Of a DNA stretch of 60,163 bases, positions 17,635 through 25,537 are shown in pieces. The notes beneath the pieces are model-generated. The model did not search any database and was not told the origin of the DNA. It was given only the letters and a program-made list of their open reading frames with translations. The stretch's first letter is position 1. Each line of letters starts with the position of its first letter. This stretch comes from GCA-001735895 sp964488685 (lineage in GTDB: Bacteria > Pseudomonadota > Gammaproteobacteria > GCA-001735895): positions 1 through 60,163 of the forward strand of contig CAZAVY010000006.1 in the NCBI GenBank assembly GCA_964488685.1, given 5' to 3'. A program made the position numbers and the translations under genes.

Positions 17635-18645
17635 TTGCTCGTGGGGAAAAAGCCATCAGTCGCCATTATCGGCGCCGGCCTCGCAGGGCTCACCTGTGGG
17701 GTGGCGCTCAAGGGTCTGGTCGAAAGTATTTGTATTTTCGAAAAAAGTATATTCTCCGGTGGCAGGGTTGGTCGTTTTCGTGCCGGCGAATACGAGTTCA
17801 ATCATGGCGCACAATATTTTACGGTGAACAATCCCCTGTTCTGGAACATTGTTTCGGCCTGGCAGACCGAAGGCGTTGTGCGCCCATGGGATGGCTGGGT
17901 GGTCGAATTACAAAAAGGCCAGATTATCAACAGCGATATGGCAACCCAACGATTCGTCGGTGTGCCGGGCATGCAAACGATTGCCGAAAGCCTGGCTCGC
18001 AATTGCGAACTGATCACCTCGACCCATATATTTGAGCTCGAAAGGCAGCGAGAGGGTGGCTGGCGCCTGTTCAACGAACGCGGAGATTACCAGGGCGTTT
18101 TTGATATCGTTATCATCGCAACCGCAGCGCATCAGGTTGCCGAACTATGCCCTTCGGTTCCGTCGATCAGCGAGGTCGCTGAAAACGTCGATATGACGGT
18201 TTGCTGGAGTGGGATGTTCGCCTTTGATCGCATCCTCGGCATTCCTTTCGATGCTGCATTCGTACTGGATTCACCGCTGTCCTGGGTTTCCCGATATCAA
18301 TACAGGAAAACCGAAAAAGATACAGACTGCTGGGTGTTGCATGCCTCACCGGAATGGTCCCAGCAATATGCCGCCAGTTTTCGAGGACGGGTTATGCACG
18401 CCCTGCTCGATGCCTTTTGGGAGGCGACAGATCTTGCGGCGCACAAACCCGCATCCGCTTCGGTACATTGCTGGAAGCACGCATCTCCAATCAACCCGAT
18501 AAATCAGGATTCGTTGTTTGATGAATCACAGGCAATTGGAGCCTGTGGAGACTGGTGTACTGCTCCGCGTATCGAAGGGGCGGTGCTGAGTGGGTTTTCG
18601 ATGGCCGACAGGGTGATGAAATACGTCAAAAAGCACTATGCCTGA
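17635..18645 (+). CDS. FAD-dependent amine oxidase/renalase-like oxidoreductase
   Basis: A 336-residue flavoprotein. The Rossmann motif GAGLAG is at residues 13-18, followed by the acidic end of the second strand and the GGRVGRFRAG motif. The C-terminal FAD-contact motif is GACGDWCTAPRIEGAVLSG. It matches the COG3380/renalase-like group whose substrate in bacteria is mostly unknown. The start is uncertain: TTG at 17635, directly after the PilZ stop, or GTG at 17641. It is followed by hslR 27 bases later on the same strand. Confidence 0.8.
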   Translation: MLVGKKPSVAIIGAGLAGLTCGVALKGLVESICIFEKSIFSGGRVGRFRAGEYEFNHGAQYFTVNNPLFWNIVSAWQTEGVVRPWDGWVVELQKGQIINSDMATQRFVGVPGMQTIAESLARNCELITSTHIFELERQREGGWRLFNERGDYQGVFDIVIIATAAHQVAELCPSVPSISEVAENVDMTVCWSGMFAFDRILGIPFDAAFVLDSPLSWVSRYQYRKTEKDTDCWVLHASPEWSQQYAASFRGRVMHALLDAFWEATDLAAHKPASASVHCWKHASPINPINQDSLFDESQAIGACGDWCTAPRIEGAVLSGFSMADRVMKYVKKHYA

Positions 18646-18672
18646 CCCGGTCGTTAGCCTAGCGGGGGTTTA

Positions 18673-19065
18673 ATGGACGCTTGCGAAAAGAAAGTTCGCC
18701 TCGACAAGTGGTTGTGGGCAGCGCGCTTTTTTAAGACCCGGGCGTTAGCCGGTGAGGCGGTTACCGCTGGCAAGGTACATCTTGCGGGAAACCGGATAAA
18801 ACCATCTCGCGGCGTCAAGATTAATGATTGTTATGAAATTCAACATGGCTATGAACATTTCGAGGTGATTGTAACGAATATTAGTGAACGCCGCGGATCG
18901 GCCGCCTGCGCACAAAACCTGTATCGCGAAACCGAACCCAGTATTGAAAAACGCCAAAGCGAAGCTGAAAAACGTCGGCTTGCAAGGATGCAGCGACCTC
19001 GATCCGATAAGCGTCCCGATAAAAAGCAACGTAGGAAGATTCGGCAATTCATTGAAAGGCTATGA
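18673..19065 (+). CDS. hslR: Heat-shock protein 15, S4-domain ribosome rescue factor
   Basis: A small RNA-binding protein that in E. coli binds stalled 50S subunits carrying peptidyl-tRNA. The 130 residues start with the S4 domain VRLDKWLWAARFFKTRALA and continue with AGKVHLAGNRIKPS. The tail is strongly basic (QRPRSDKRPDKKQRRKIRQF), as is typical. The ATG at 18673 has GGGGG 4-5 bases upstream. It is the last member of the run that starts at htpG. Confidence 0.93.
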   Translation: MDACEKKVRLDKWLWAARFFKTRALAGEAVTAGKVHLAGNRIKPSRGVKINDCYEIQHGYEHFEVIVTNISERRGSAACAQNLYRETEPSIEKRQSEAEKRRLARMQRPRSDKRPDKKQRRKIRQFIERL

Positions 19066-19098
19066 TGGTATTGGTTACCTGCGTATTGATTCTAACGG

Positions 19099-19104
19099 TA
19101 TAAT
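19099..19104 (+). promoter_or_regulatory. -10 element for the DUF4279 gene
   Basis: A perfect TATAAT lies 38 bases before the likely TTG start at 19142, right after hslR. The -35 region is poor (TTACCT at a spacing of 18). It supports separate transcription of the downstream gene. Confidence 0.35.
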
Positions 19105-19141
19105 CTCTTCAAACTCTACTCTAGTCGATGAGGATAATATC

Positions 19142-19558
19142 TTGGCGTCAAATCAAGGGCGAGCTTACTTCACTCTCGCTGGCTATCATTTCAATCCCGA
19201 TGACATCACAAGGCTGTTGGGCATCGAGCCGACTTCAGTCAATGGTGCTGGTGCAAACAGTGGGCTGGATAAGCCGGTCATCAGCTCATGGGAGTTATCG
19301 ACGCACAGTGTCACTGATGATGTAGATGTTTTCGAACTGACCAACATCATTATAAAGCAACTGGAACCGGTCAAGGAAAAGATCCTGCAAGTGATCGAAA
19401 GCCACAATTTGTCCCCCAGGATCGGGGTGGTATTGACTTTATCTGTTGATAAAGATGAACGGTGTCCAGAAGTTGGTTTCGGCGCTAGAACAATCCGTTT
19501 TCTAGCAGAACTCGGCGCGTTTATAAATGTGGACTACCAACTTTCTGAGCGAATCTGA
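19142..19558 (+). CDS. DUF4279 domain protein
   Basis: A protein of about 138 residues that matches the DUF4279 pattern: RAYFTLAGYHFNPDDITRLL, then GIEPTSV, a WELST segment in the middle and a hydrophobic C-terminal half. The function is unknown. I place the start at TTG 19142 because GAGGA lies 7 bases upstream and the domain begins at once. The open frame continues upstream through hslR (an ATG at 18884), but that part is only a shadow of hslR. It converges on the TPR gene, with 5 bases between the stops. DUF4279 proteins are often accessory genes. Confidence 0.75.
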   Translation: MASNQGRAYFTLAGYHFNPDDITRLLGIEPTSVNGAGANSGLDKPVISSWELSTHSVTDDVDVFELTNIIIKQLEPVKEKILQVIESHNLSPRIGVVLTLSVDKDERCPEVGFGARTIRFLAELGAFINVDYQLSERI

Positions 19559-19563
19559 ATTGC

Positions 19564-20613
19564 TCATTGGTTTACAGTAAAAGCTACAGCCATTTTCCGA
19601 GCTCTATTCAACTGCTCGCGGCAGTGCTCGAGACATTCAGGGTGGCAGGCGTTGTTAAATAGTTCGAGAATTAACTCCAAATCGTCAGCAACCTGTTCAG
19701 CCACAACAGAATCCCGTTTCAATTCCGCAATCTGGTTTCGCGTCGTGGCCAGGTTTGCTCTTATCATGACCGCTAAATGAATTGGTAGTTGTTGCTCCTG
19801 ACAAACTGTCAACGCAGTCTGGTACGATCTTATCGCCTCTTCCAGGCGTTCCGGATCCTCTTCTGATTCTGCCAGATTCTGCAACACGGCACCGCGATTA
19901 TTGTGGATAATCGTCAATTCCAGAGGGTCGCTATCAGCATTGAGCCCCGTCAGTGCATTTTTGTAAGCGACTACAGATTTTTGAAATGTGCGATTTCCTT
20001 TCAGAAGTGTGCCATGAACATGAAACGTGACACCGAGATTAAACATGGTTAGCGCCCATTGTTGCGGCGTCTTTTCCCGGGTCCATTCGGTCAGGGCGCT
20101 AGTATAGGCATCAACGGATTGTTTCAGTAATTTCGAGTCGCTTTGTTGCTGACCTAAAACCTGTAACACAGTACCCAGATTATATTGTGTCGATGCCCAG
20201 TGCCGTGGTGCGTTTTCCTGACGACGCTCTTCGAGTGCGTTGTTAAATGCCTGAACTGATTTTTCCAGAAATTCAGTATCGCCCCGGGATTCTCCGATAG
20301 TCGCCAGCACAATGCCAAGATGATCTTGCGTGGTTGCCCAATCAAGCGGCGCCTGCCGGCGGTAATCCTCGGTCAACATATTTTTAAATGCCTGGTGCAC
20401 GGATTCGAGAATCTGCGAGTGGTATTTGTGTAACTCAAAATTTCCCCGGGTATTTTTTCGCAGAATTTGGTTGGAATCCCCGTGAAACTTTGCCTTGTCC
20501 TCGAGGCCATCCTCTACTGCTGCATCGGCAGGCAGCATGCATTGATAGTGTTCGACAGCCTTTTCCAGCGCCTTGTTGTCAGGATATAAAATATAGCTAT
20601 TTGAGAATTTCAT
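19564..20613 (-). CDS. Tetratricopeptide repeat protein
   Basis: A protein of about 349 residues with no signal peptide. From about residue 95 it holds four repeats of 45-50 residues with a regular pattern: W-A-x-T-Q/M, NLG, a variable loop with D, then an amphipathic helix such as LEKSVQAFNNALEER or LKQSVDAYTSALTEW. Such long TPR units are common in bacterial scaffold proteins. I chose the ATG at 20613, which overlaps the FKBP gene by 17 bp; the longer frame (from 20733) only shadows that gene. It is the last of the three genes behind aprA. Its role is unknown. Confidence 0.75.
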   Translation of the reverse strand: MKFSNSYILYPDNKALEKAVEHYQCMLPADAAVEDGLEDKAKFHGDSNQILRKNTRGNFELHKYHSQILESVHQAFKNMLTEDYRRQAPLDWATTQDHLGIVLATIGESRGDTEFLEKSVQAFNNALEERRQENAPRHWASTQYNLGTVLQVLGQQQSDSKLLKQSVDAYTSALTEWTREKTPQQWALTMFNLGVTFHVHGTLLKGNRTFQKSVVAYKNALTGLNADSDPLELTIIHNNRGAVLQNLAESEEDPERLEEAIRSYQTALTVCQEQQLPIHLAVMIRANLATTRNQIAELKRDSVVAEQVADDLELILELFNNACHPECLEHCREQLNRARKMAVAFTVNQ

Positions 20614-21097
20614 GAATGTCAGGGTCCGCACCAACCGCACCGCCTGCTTCGATCTCTTCATCGCTCGCGTCGCGAACCGCCAATACCTCAAGCGTAAAGA
20701 TAACTTCTCTTCCGCAAAGTGGATTATTGCCATCTACCGTCAGTGTCTTCTCATCCATTCTGGTCACAATGAAATTTTTAGGTTCGCCGCTTGTGTTTTC
20801 CATAACGATAGTAGTGCCAATGTGTCGATATTCCTCGGGAACATTTTCCAGATGATCAGTAAAGACCAGGGTTTCGTCTCTGGGCCCGTATAAACGATCA
20901 CAATCAATCGGGAGCTGAATGGTATCGCCTATAGACTTACCTTCTAATTTCCCGGTGACATCAGACGACAAAACGTCGGTCGCGCCATGGACATAACTTA
21001 AAGGAAATTCGACAGTGGAAAGCACATCCCCTGTTTTGTAATCGACTACTCTATAGGTCAATTCGACATATTTTTTGTCTTGTATAATCTCTTTCAT
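20597..21097 (-). CDS. SlyD-like FKBP-type peptidyl-prolyl isomerase
   Basis: A 166-residue protein with the split FKBP layout of SlyD. The N-terminal FKBP half is VELTYRVVD up to DTIQLPIDCDRLYGPRD, an inserted IF chaperone domain lies at about 75-130, and the C-terminal half carries VDGNNPLCGREVIFTLEVL and AVRDASDEEIEAGG. The histidine-rich nickel-binding tail of E. coli SlyD is absent; it ends with GADPDIHEILK. It could fold or protect a client encoded nearby, but that is inference. The start is ATG 21097 (GTG 21100 is possible), 7 bases after the NTF2-like gene. The TPR gene overlaps its end. Confidence 0.85.
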   Translation of the reverse strand: MKEIIQDKKYVELTYRVVDYKTGDVLSTVEFPLSYVHGATDVLSSDVTGKLEGKSIGDTIQLPIDCDRLYGPRDETLVFTDHLENVPEEYRHIGTTIVMENTSGEPKNFIVTRMDEKTLTVDGNNPLCGREVIFTLEVLAVRDASDEEIEAGGAVGADPDIHEILK

Positions 21098-21103
21098 CAC
21101 GGA

Positions 21104-21454
21104 TTAAAAAAGTGTGGCGCCAAAAATTTTTACTTTTTCGTCTTCATAGCCTAGAACCAGTCTTCCGAGCCATTCGCCTTTCTTCTTCATGTTTGTTTGT
21201 TTAAATAAAACTGTAACATGTTCACCACGACGAATGATGCCAAGATATTCTTTATCCGCAGATAAGTTTTTTGTCAGTTCGCTTCTTGCAAACTGTTTGC
21301 CCATTTCGATTTCATTTGCACCTAGAAGCATTGCAGAGGAAAACTTCCTGGTAAATGCACCGTAATTTTCTTCATTGGAGTATTTCACAAGGTCATCCCA
21401 CATCGGGTTGGCTATGTCTAATATTTCTTCATCTGTTTTGTCGATAATGTTCAT
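21104..21454 (-). CDS. Small NTF2-like protein of unknown function
   Basis: A 116-residue cytosolic protein without signal peptide. The order of an N-terminal helical half (EEILDIANPMWDDLVKY, then NYGAFTRKFSSAML) and a C-terminal sheet half (EYLGIIRRGEHVTVLFKQT, WLGRLVLGYEDEKVKIFGA) looks like the NTF2/SnoaL fold. This is a fold guess, not a family match. It opens the trio NTF2-like–FKBP–TPR downstream of the aprA terminator and has its own -10 element. No catalytic residues can be assigned. Confidence 0.6.
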   Translation of the reverse strand: MNIIDKTDEEILDIANPMWDDLVKYSNEENYGAFTRKFSSAMLLGANEIEMGKQFARSELTKNLSADKEYLGIIRRGEHVTVLFKQTNMKKKGEWLGRLVLGYEDEKVKIFGATLF

Positions 21455-21495
21455 CTAATACACACCATTACAGCATTGGCACTCTCTTTACCAAT

Positions 21496-21501
21496 ATTAT
21501 A
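21496..21501 (-). promoter_or_regulatory. -10 element for the NTF2-like–FKBP–TPR genes
   Basis: A perfect TATAAT on the minus strand (21501-21496) lies 42 bases before the ATG at 21454 and just past the aprA terminator. No clear -35 is seen; the upstream DNA is T-rich. It suggests that the trio can be expressed independently of apr. Confidence 0.4.
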
Positions 21502-21519
21502 TCTGCGATAAAAATAGAT

Positions 21520-21549
21520 AAAAAAAGACCAACATATAATATGTTGGTC
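21520..21549 (-). terminator. Rho-independent terminator of aprMBA
   Basis: Two perfect 11-base arms, GACCAACATAT (21527-21537) and ATATGTTGGTC (21539-21549), are followed on the minus strand by seven T (21526-21520). It lies 44 bases after the aprA stop. This is the clearest intrinsic terminator in the window and it separates apr from the trio. Confidence 0.9.
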
Positions 21550-21592
21550 CTTAACCAGCACACATAAAATTACTAAAGATCTATTTGCTTTA

Positions 21593-23440
21593 TTACGCCT
21601 CGTCTGCGCCAACCAGGTGATAACAAGGCGCCTTCTCCAGGGTATATTCGCCGGTATTACGGTCGCGATGAGAAACGGTTAATACATGCCAGTTTTCATC
21701 ATCCAGCTTCAGCGCGTCACCGCGGTAGTAATAACCGGGCCAACGGGTTTCCTTACGAAACAGGGTGTGTTGCATAACACACTCAGAGGTACGATGACGG
21801 TGTTTTAATTCCCATGCACGTAACAACTCATGGATATCTTCCGCAGCAACTTTTTCTAAATCTTCCTCGAGTACCTTGAGCTTCTTGAGACCAATATTCA
21901 GAAGTTTGTCGTTGGTCATGTAGTTTACACCAAAGCCACCACAGTACTCATCCATTAGCTTTTGCAGGCGATCCAGCCCCTGTCTCGGATTGATGTAGTT
22001 TGGATTAACAGAACCTGCGGTGATCTCGTTACGACCTACTGTATAAGTCTCCAATGGTTTGAAAATCGTCGTCTCGAAGTCAGCAATTTGTTTGTCGGAA
22101 ACAACAATGCCATCGGCCTTACCATCATCAATATATTTACAGGCCGCTTTTGCAGACAAGCGTCCCTCGGTAAAGGAACCTGACGAGAATGCGTGTGGTG
22201 TACCCCCGACCGCATCACCCGCGCCAAACAGACCCTCAACCGTCATCATGCGGTTGTAACCCCAGAAATACTCATCGGGAGAAATATCCTCGGGGCCTGA
22301 ACACCAGGCACCACAACCGGTAGCGTGTGAACCCATAACATAAGGTTCAGAGGTGGTTAATTCAGGATTCTCGTATTTCGGATCGACATCGGTAGAAGCC
22401 CATAAAACGGCTTGGCCAACCGTCATACCCAGGAAGTTCTCCCAACCGACTTCTTCCAGGTGTGGATCCTGGAAAGCTTCCATTGTAACCATGTGAATCG
22501 GGCCACGGCCCGCATTGACTTCAGAAATGAATGCGTGGTTACGCAAGCAGGTTGGAGTAGGCTGATGATCAATGTACTCGCCAACCATCTCTTTGGTATT
22601 TTCATACCATGTGGTTTCATACTCATCACCGTTACCGTTCTGGGTATAAGTCTTGAGGTGCAGAAAGTATGCGCCAACCGGTCCATAACCATCTTTGAAT
22701 CGTGCCAGCACGATGCGGTTTTCCATTTGTGTCATCTTTGCACCTGCCTCGATGACGAGTCCATAAGCGGACCCGGATGACCATGGAGCATACCAGACAC
22801 GCCCGGCACCTTCACCTACCGAACGCGGCTTAAAGATGTTTGAAGCACCACCAGCGCCGACTATGACCGTCTTCGATTTGAAAACGTGATAGTTACCGGT
22901 ACGAACGTTGAAACCAACGGCCCCCGCAATGCGATTTTCCTTGCTCTCATCCATCAACAGGTGAGTAACACAGATACGGTTAAAAACCTTATCGGCAGAC
23001 TTTTTAGCCGCTTCAGCGACGATAGGCTTGTAGGATTCACCGTGAATCATGATCTGCCATTTACCCTCGCGCTGATAATGCCCGGTTTCGGCATTTTTCA
23101 TCAGCGGCAGGCCCCATTCTTCGAATTTATGCACGGTAGAGTCAACGTGACGCGCCATGTCGAAGGCCAGGTCTTCACGTACCATGCCCATCAGGTCATT
23201 ACGAGCATACCGGACGTGATCTTCCGGATTATTTTCGCCCCAGCGTGTACCCATGTAACAGTTAATCGCGTACAGGCCCTGTGCTACCGCACCGGAGCGA
23301 TCGATATTGGCTTTCTCGGCAATGACAATCTTCTTGTCTCGGCCCCAATATCTGGCTTCGTAAGCAGCACCGGTACCTCCCAGGCCTGCACCAACGACCA
23401 AAACGTCAATATCGTTTTCATAAATTGTTTTACGCGCCAT
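21593..23440 (-). CDS. aprA: Adenylylsulfate (APS) reductase alpha subunit
   Basis: The FAD subunit of dissimilatory APS reductase. In sulfur oxidisers it runs in reverse: sulfite plus AMP gives APS and two electrons. The 615 residues begin with the dinucleotide fold VLVVGAGLGGTGAAYEAR (13-30). The family stretches INCYMGTRWGENNPEDHVRY, GAGGASNIFKPRSVGEGAGR, FGAGDAVGGTPHAFSSGSFT and the long C-terminal part KHRHRTSECVMQHTLFRKE are present. The start overlaps the aprB stop by one base (TAATG), so the two are translationally coupled. A strong terminator follows. The protein looks complete. Confidence 0.98.
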   Translation of the reverse strand: MARKTIYENDIDVLVVGAGLGGTGAAYEARYWGRDKKIVIAEKANIDRSGAVAQGLYAINCYMGTRWGENNPEDHVRYARNDLMGMVREDLAFDMARHVDSTVHKFEEWGLPLMKNAETGHYQREGKWQIMIHGESYKPIVAEAAKKSADKVFNRICVTHLLMDESKENRIAGAVGFNVRTGNYHVFKSKTVIVGAGGASNIFKPRSVGEGAGRVWYAPWSSGSAYGLVIEAGAKMTQMENRIVLARFKDGYGPVGAYFLHLKTYTQNGNGDEYETTWYENTKEMVGEYIDHQPTPTCLRNHAFISEVNAGRGPIHMVTMEAFQDPHLEEVGWENFLGMTVGQAVLWASTDVDPKYENPELTTSEPYVMGSHATGCGAWCSGPEDISPDEYFWGYNRMMTVEGLFGAGDAVGGTPHAFSSGSFTEGRLSAKAACKYIDDGKADGIVVSDKQIADFETTIFKPLETYTVGRNEITAGSVNPNYINPRQGLDRLQKLMDEYCGGFGVNYMTNDKLLNIGLKKLKVLEEDLEKVAAEDIHELLRAWELKHRHRTSECVMQHTLFRKETRWPGYYYRGDALKLDDENWHVLTVSHRDRNTGEYTLEKAPCYHLVGADEA

Positions 23441-23919
23441 TAGTAATAAACTCCTTCTTTGAGCTTCAGGCCGTTGGATTCCAGCGTCTGTAAATCGCCA
23501 TCATCCATACGTATATACTCAGGCTCGTAACACAAAAGCTGGCTATCGCGCACCTCTTTGCTTGGCTCAGGCAACTTGGCAAGGTCTGGAATCGCAGAAC
23601 CCCAGGGCTTGGTTGTAATAGGGGACAGGAAATTCTTTTGACGACCATCACGGAAGGTAATTCTCCAGGCAATCGTGCCTTTTTCTTCTTCACGGAGTAC
23701 GCGAACACTATGCCCAAGTGGCGCAAAGTCTGCATAACCGCGTACGTCAATGGCCTGGTGCGGGCAGGCTTTTACGCAGGAATAGCACTCCCAGCACATG
23801 TTCGGTTCAATGTTGTAGGCACGTCGAAGGGTTTTATCGATGTGCATGATGTCAGATGGGCAGATATCGACGCACTCTCCACAACCATCACAACGAGTCA
23901 TATAGACGAAAGTTGGCAT
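23440..23919 (-). CDS. aprB: APS reductase beta subunit (two 4Fe-4S clusters)
   Basis: The ferredoxin-like electron-transfer subunit of APS reductase, cytosolic, in a complex with AprA. Two cluster motifs are visible in 159 residues: Cys10, Cys13, Cys16, Cys20 (CDGCGECVDICP) and Cys42, Cys45, Cys48, Cys52 (CWECYSCVKACP). The C-terminal tail (about 110-159) wraps around AprA in known structures. It starts 38 bases after aprM, with GAGAG near the ATG, and its stop overlaps the start of aprA. The order aprM-aprB-aprA is that of many sulfur-oxidising gamma- and betaproteobacteria. Confidence 0.98.
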   Translation of the reverse strand: MPTFVYMTRCDGCGECVDICPSDIMHIDKTLRRAYNIEPNMCWECYSCVKACPHQAIDVRGYADFAPLGHSVRVLREEEKGTIAWRITFRDGRQKNFLSPITTKPWGSAIPDLAKLPEPSKEVRDSQLLCYEPEYIRMDDGDLQTLESNGLKLKEGVYY

Positions 23920-23957
23920 ATTATTTCTCTCTTCGTATGTTACAGTTAATTTCTATG

Positions 23958-24794
23958 TTAGTAGTGGCGCGGCGCTTCACGCTTGATACCAAGACCCATA
24001 TCCAGTGGCGCATCTTTCAATAATTCCATCGAATGCCTGTCTCTATCGGCAGGATTCTGCCTGTCGGCAGGTTCTGGCAAATTCTCTCTTGAACCATCTG
24101 CCACGGTTACGCGTTTTTGATATGCTGCCGCGGGCTTGAAGAACATATGCGCGAATTTCGACCACAGGACTCCACCAAATAACACAGTGCTGGACGCAAT
24201 AAACAAGACCAGGAACAACCAGCCTGCGCCAGACCCCTGGGTTGCAGACCAGATCAGTGCGAAAGTACAGGTGGCAAGTAGCGAAAGGATAAACAGGTCG
24301 GCGCGAATCACGCGATACCACGGATTACCTTCAGATGTGAGATCAACACGAATGCCAAACCAGAACCAGTAACCGCCAACACAAAGACTCAGTGCACCCA
24401 GGTGCCACAAAAATGGCAAGATTCCAGGTGTAGCGTCTCCGGCTGCCGGATAAGCAAAAATCATGATTGCCGTTGTCGCGACAAACGTCACGAAACCGTA
24501 CATGGTGAGTAGATGGGAGATTCTGCGTTTTTGATGACAGAACTCCGAAGAAGTTAAAATCTCATTGGTGAGGGTTTTTAGCGCAATGGATCCCTTTTCT
24601 GCACTGCTGACCTCGCGCGTTGCCATTTTTTTGGCCTTTTTTGCATTTTCAAAAAAGTACCGGGCGCTTTTTTTATGAATAGTGTCTAGCAGCGTCCCAG
24701 CTATGACCAGCAGGACCATAATGATGACATATGCCTGCATTGCATCGGGTGATATAAATGCAGCAAGCTCGGAGAAGGGGTTATTTGTAAACAT
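23958..24794 (-). CDS. aprM: AprM, membrane partner of APS reductase
   Basis: An integral membrane protein thought to pass electrons from AprBA to the quinone pool in sulfur oxidisers that lack QmoABC. About five membrane segments fall at 20-38, 96-115, 127-147, 166-184 and 191-211, with a charged loop at 40-90 and a hydrophilic C-terminal tail. I prefer ATG 24794 (278 residues) because GAGGAG lies 11 bases upstream; a TTG at 24803 sits too close to it. The 24804-24985 stretch upstream must hold the apr promoter, but no consensus element stands out. The assignment rests on position, topology and similarity in feel to AprM proteins. Confidence 0.88.
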   Translation of the reverse strand: MFTNNPFSELAAFISPDAMQAYVIIMVLLVIAGTLLDTIHKKSARYFFENAKKAKKMATREVSSAEKGSIALKTLTNEILTSSEFCHQKRRISHLLTMYGFVTFVATTAIMIFAYPAAGDATPGILPFLWHLGALSLCVGGYWFWFGIRVDLTSEGNPWYRVIRADLFILSLLATCTFALIWSATQGSGAGWLFLVLFIASSTVLFGGVLWSKFAHMFFKPAAAYQKRVTVADGSRENLPEPADRQNPADRDRHSMELLKDAPLDMGLGIKREAPRHY

Positions 24795-24985
24795 TAACTT
24801 CAAAGCTCCTCAGTAAAATACCAGTTTTAAAATACGAACCAAATAACGGATCGAGTAGTATTAATGATTATGATTGACATTCCTAAACAAAACTACTTAC
24901 CAAGGTATAAAAATTACTGATAAAAATCATCAGCAATTGGGTAAAGTCAGTGTCAGACAATACACGCTGAGTAGCGTTTCATTTC

Positions 24986-25480
24986 TCATATCGTCATGCG
25001 CCTTCTATTAATGACATCAAATTCTTTGACGCGACAACTATCCTGACAGAGAGGGAACCGGATCAACTGCATAAATTTCAGATTGCTGCGCCGCGGGCGA
25101 CCCCAGAAAACCGAGACCGGAACAATCTGCAGATCAAGTGCTTCGTTTTCGTTGAAGGCGCGAATCAGATTGGATAGCCTACCTGAGCGTTTAGGCTGGC
25201 GCCTGATCCAGTCCACGAAGGGATTTCAGGATGCAATGCTGTAAATCGAATGGTGCTGACCGGGCGTCTCGATCGGAATTCGCGCGCGCCGATCAGGAAG
25301 ACCGTGGCGTTGGGTAATTTCGGTTAGAACCAGCAAATCACTCAACCCGCGATCAGCCAGAACATACAGTGTCGGTCGTGCCGGATCCAAGATCTCGAGT
25401 GGATCGTCGGCTGGAAAAACCTCTACCCGAACCCAGAGGAACAATATCCAGCGTAATAATCGATTAAACTGCTTTTTCAA
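24986..25480 (-). pseudogene. plsB: Degraded glycerol-3-phosphate acyltransferase (plsB) remnant
   Basis: Read on the minus strand, this stretch encodes only the N-terminal part of PlsB. FPADDPLEILDPARPTLYVL corresponds to the conserved start region, and LDLQIVPVSVFWGRPRR to the LDVQMVPVSVMFGR block. An in-frame TGA (25228-25226) splits the frame: the residues before it (SIYSIAS) and after it (NPFVDWIRR) read as one continuous PlsB segment. After WGRPRR the similarity fades and the frame ends at 24986. The catalytic HX4D acyltransferase domain is missing entirely. It is a dead fragment; the cell must use another acyltransferase such as PlsX/PlsY or a second copy. Confidence 0.75.
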
Positions 25481-25537
25481 TGGGAACCTGTCGATTTGTG
25501 TCTTGCCACGGAACGATAACCTTTAGGAGTGTTTAGT

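Noticed and set aside
18884..19141. Long N-terminal extension of the DUF4279 frame into hslR
   Set aside because: The sequence is the shifted shadow of hslR. A TTG with a good ribosome binding site lies just before the domain.
21593..24794. Recent horizontal transfer of the apr cluster
   Set aside because: The flanking plsB remnant hints at rearrangement, but I see no integrase, tRNA site, direct repeats or sharp base-composition break that I could support by eye.
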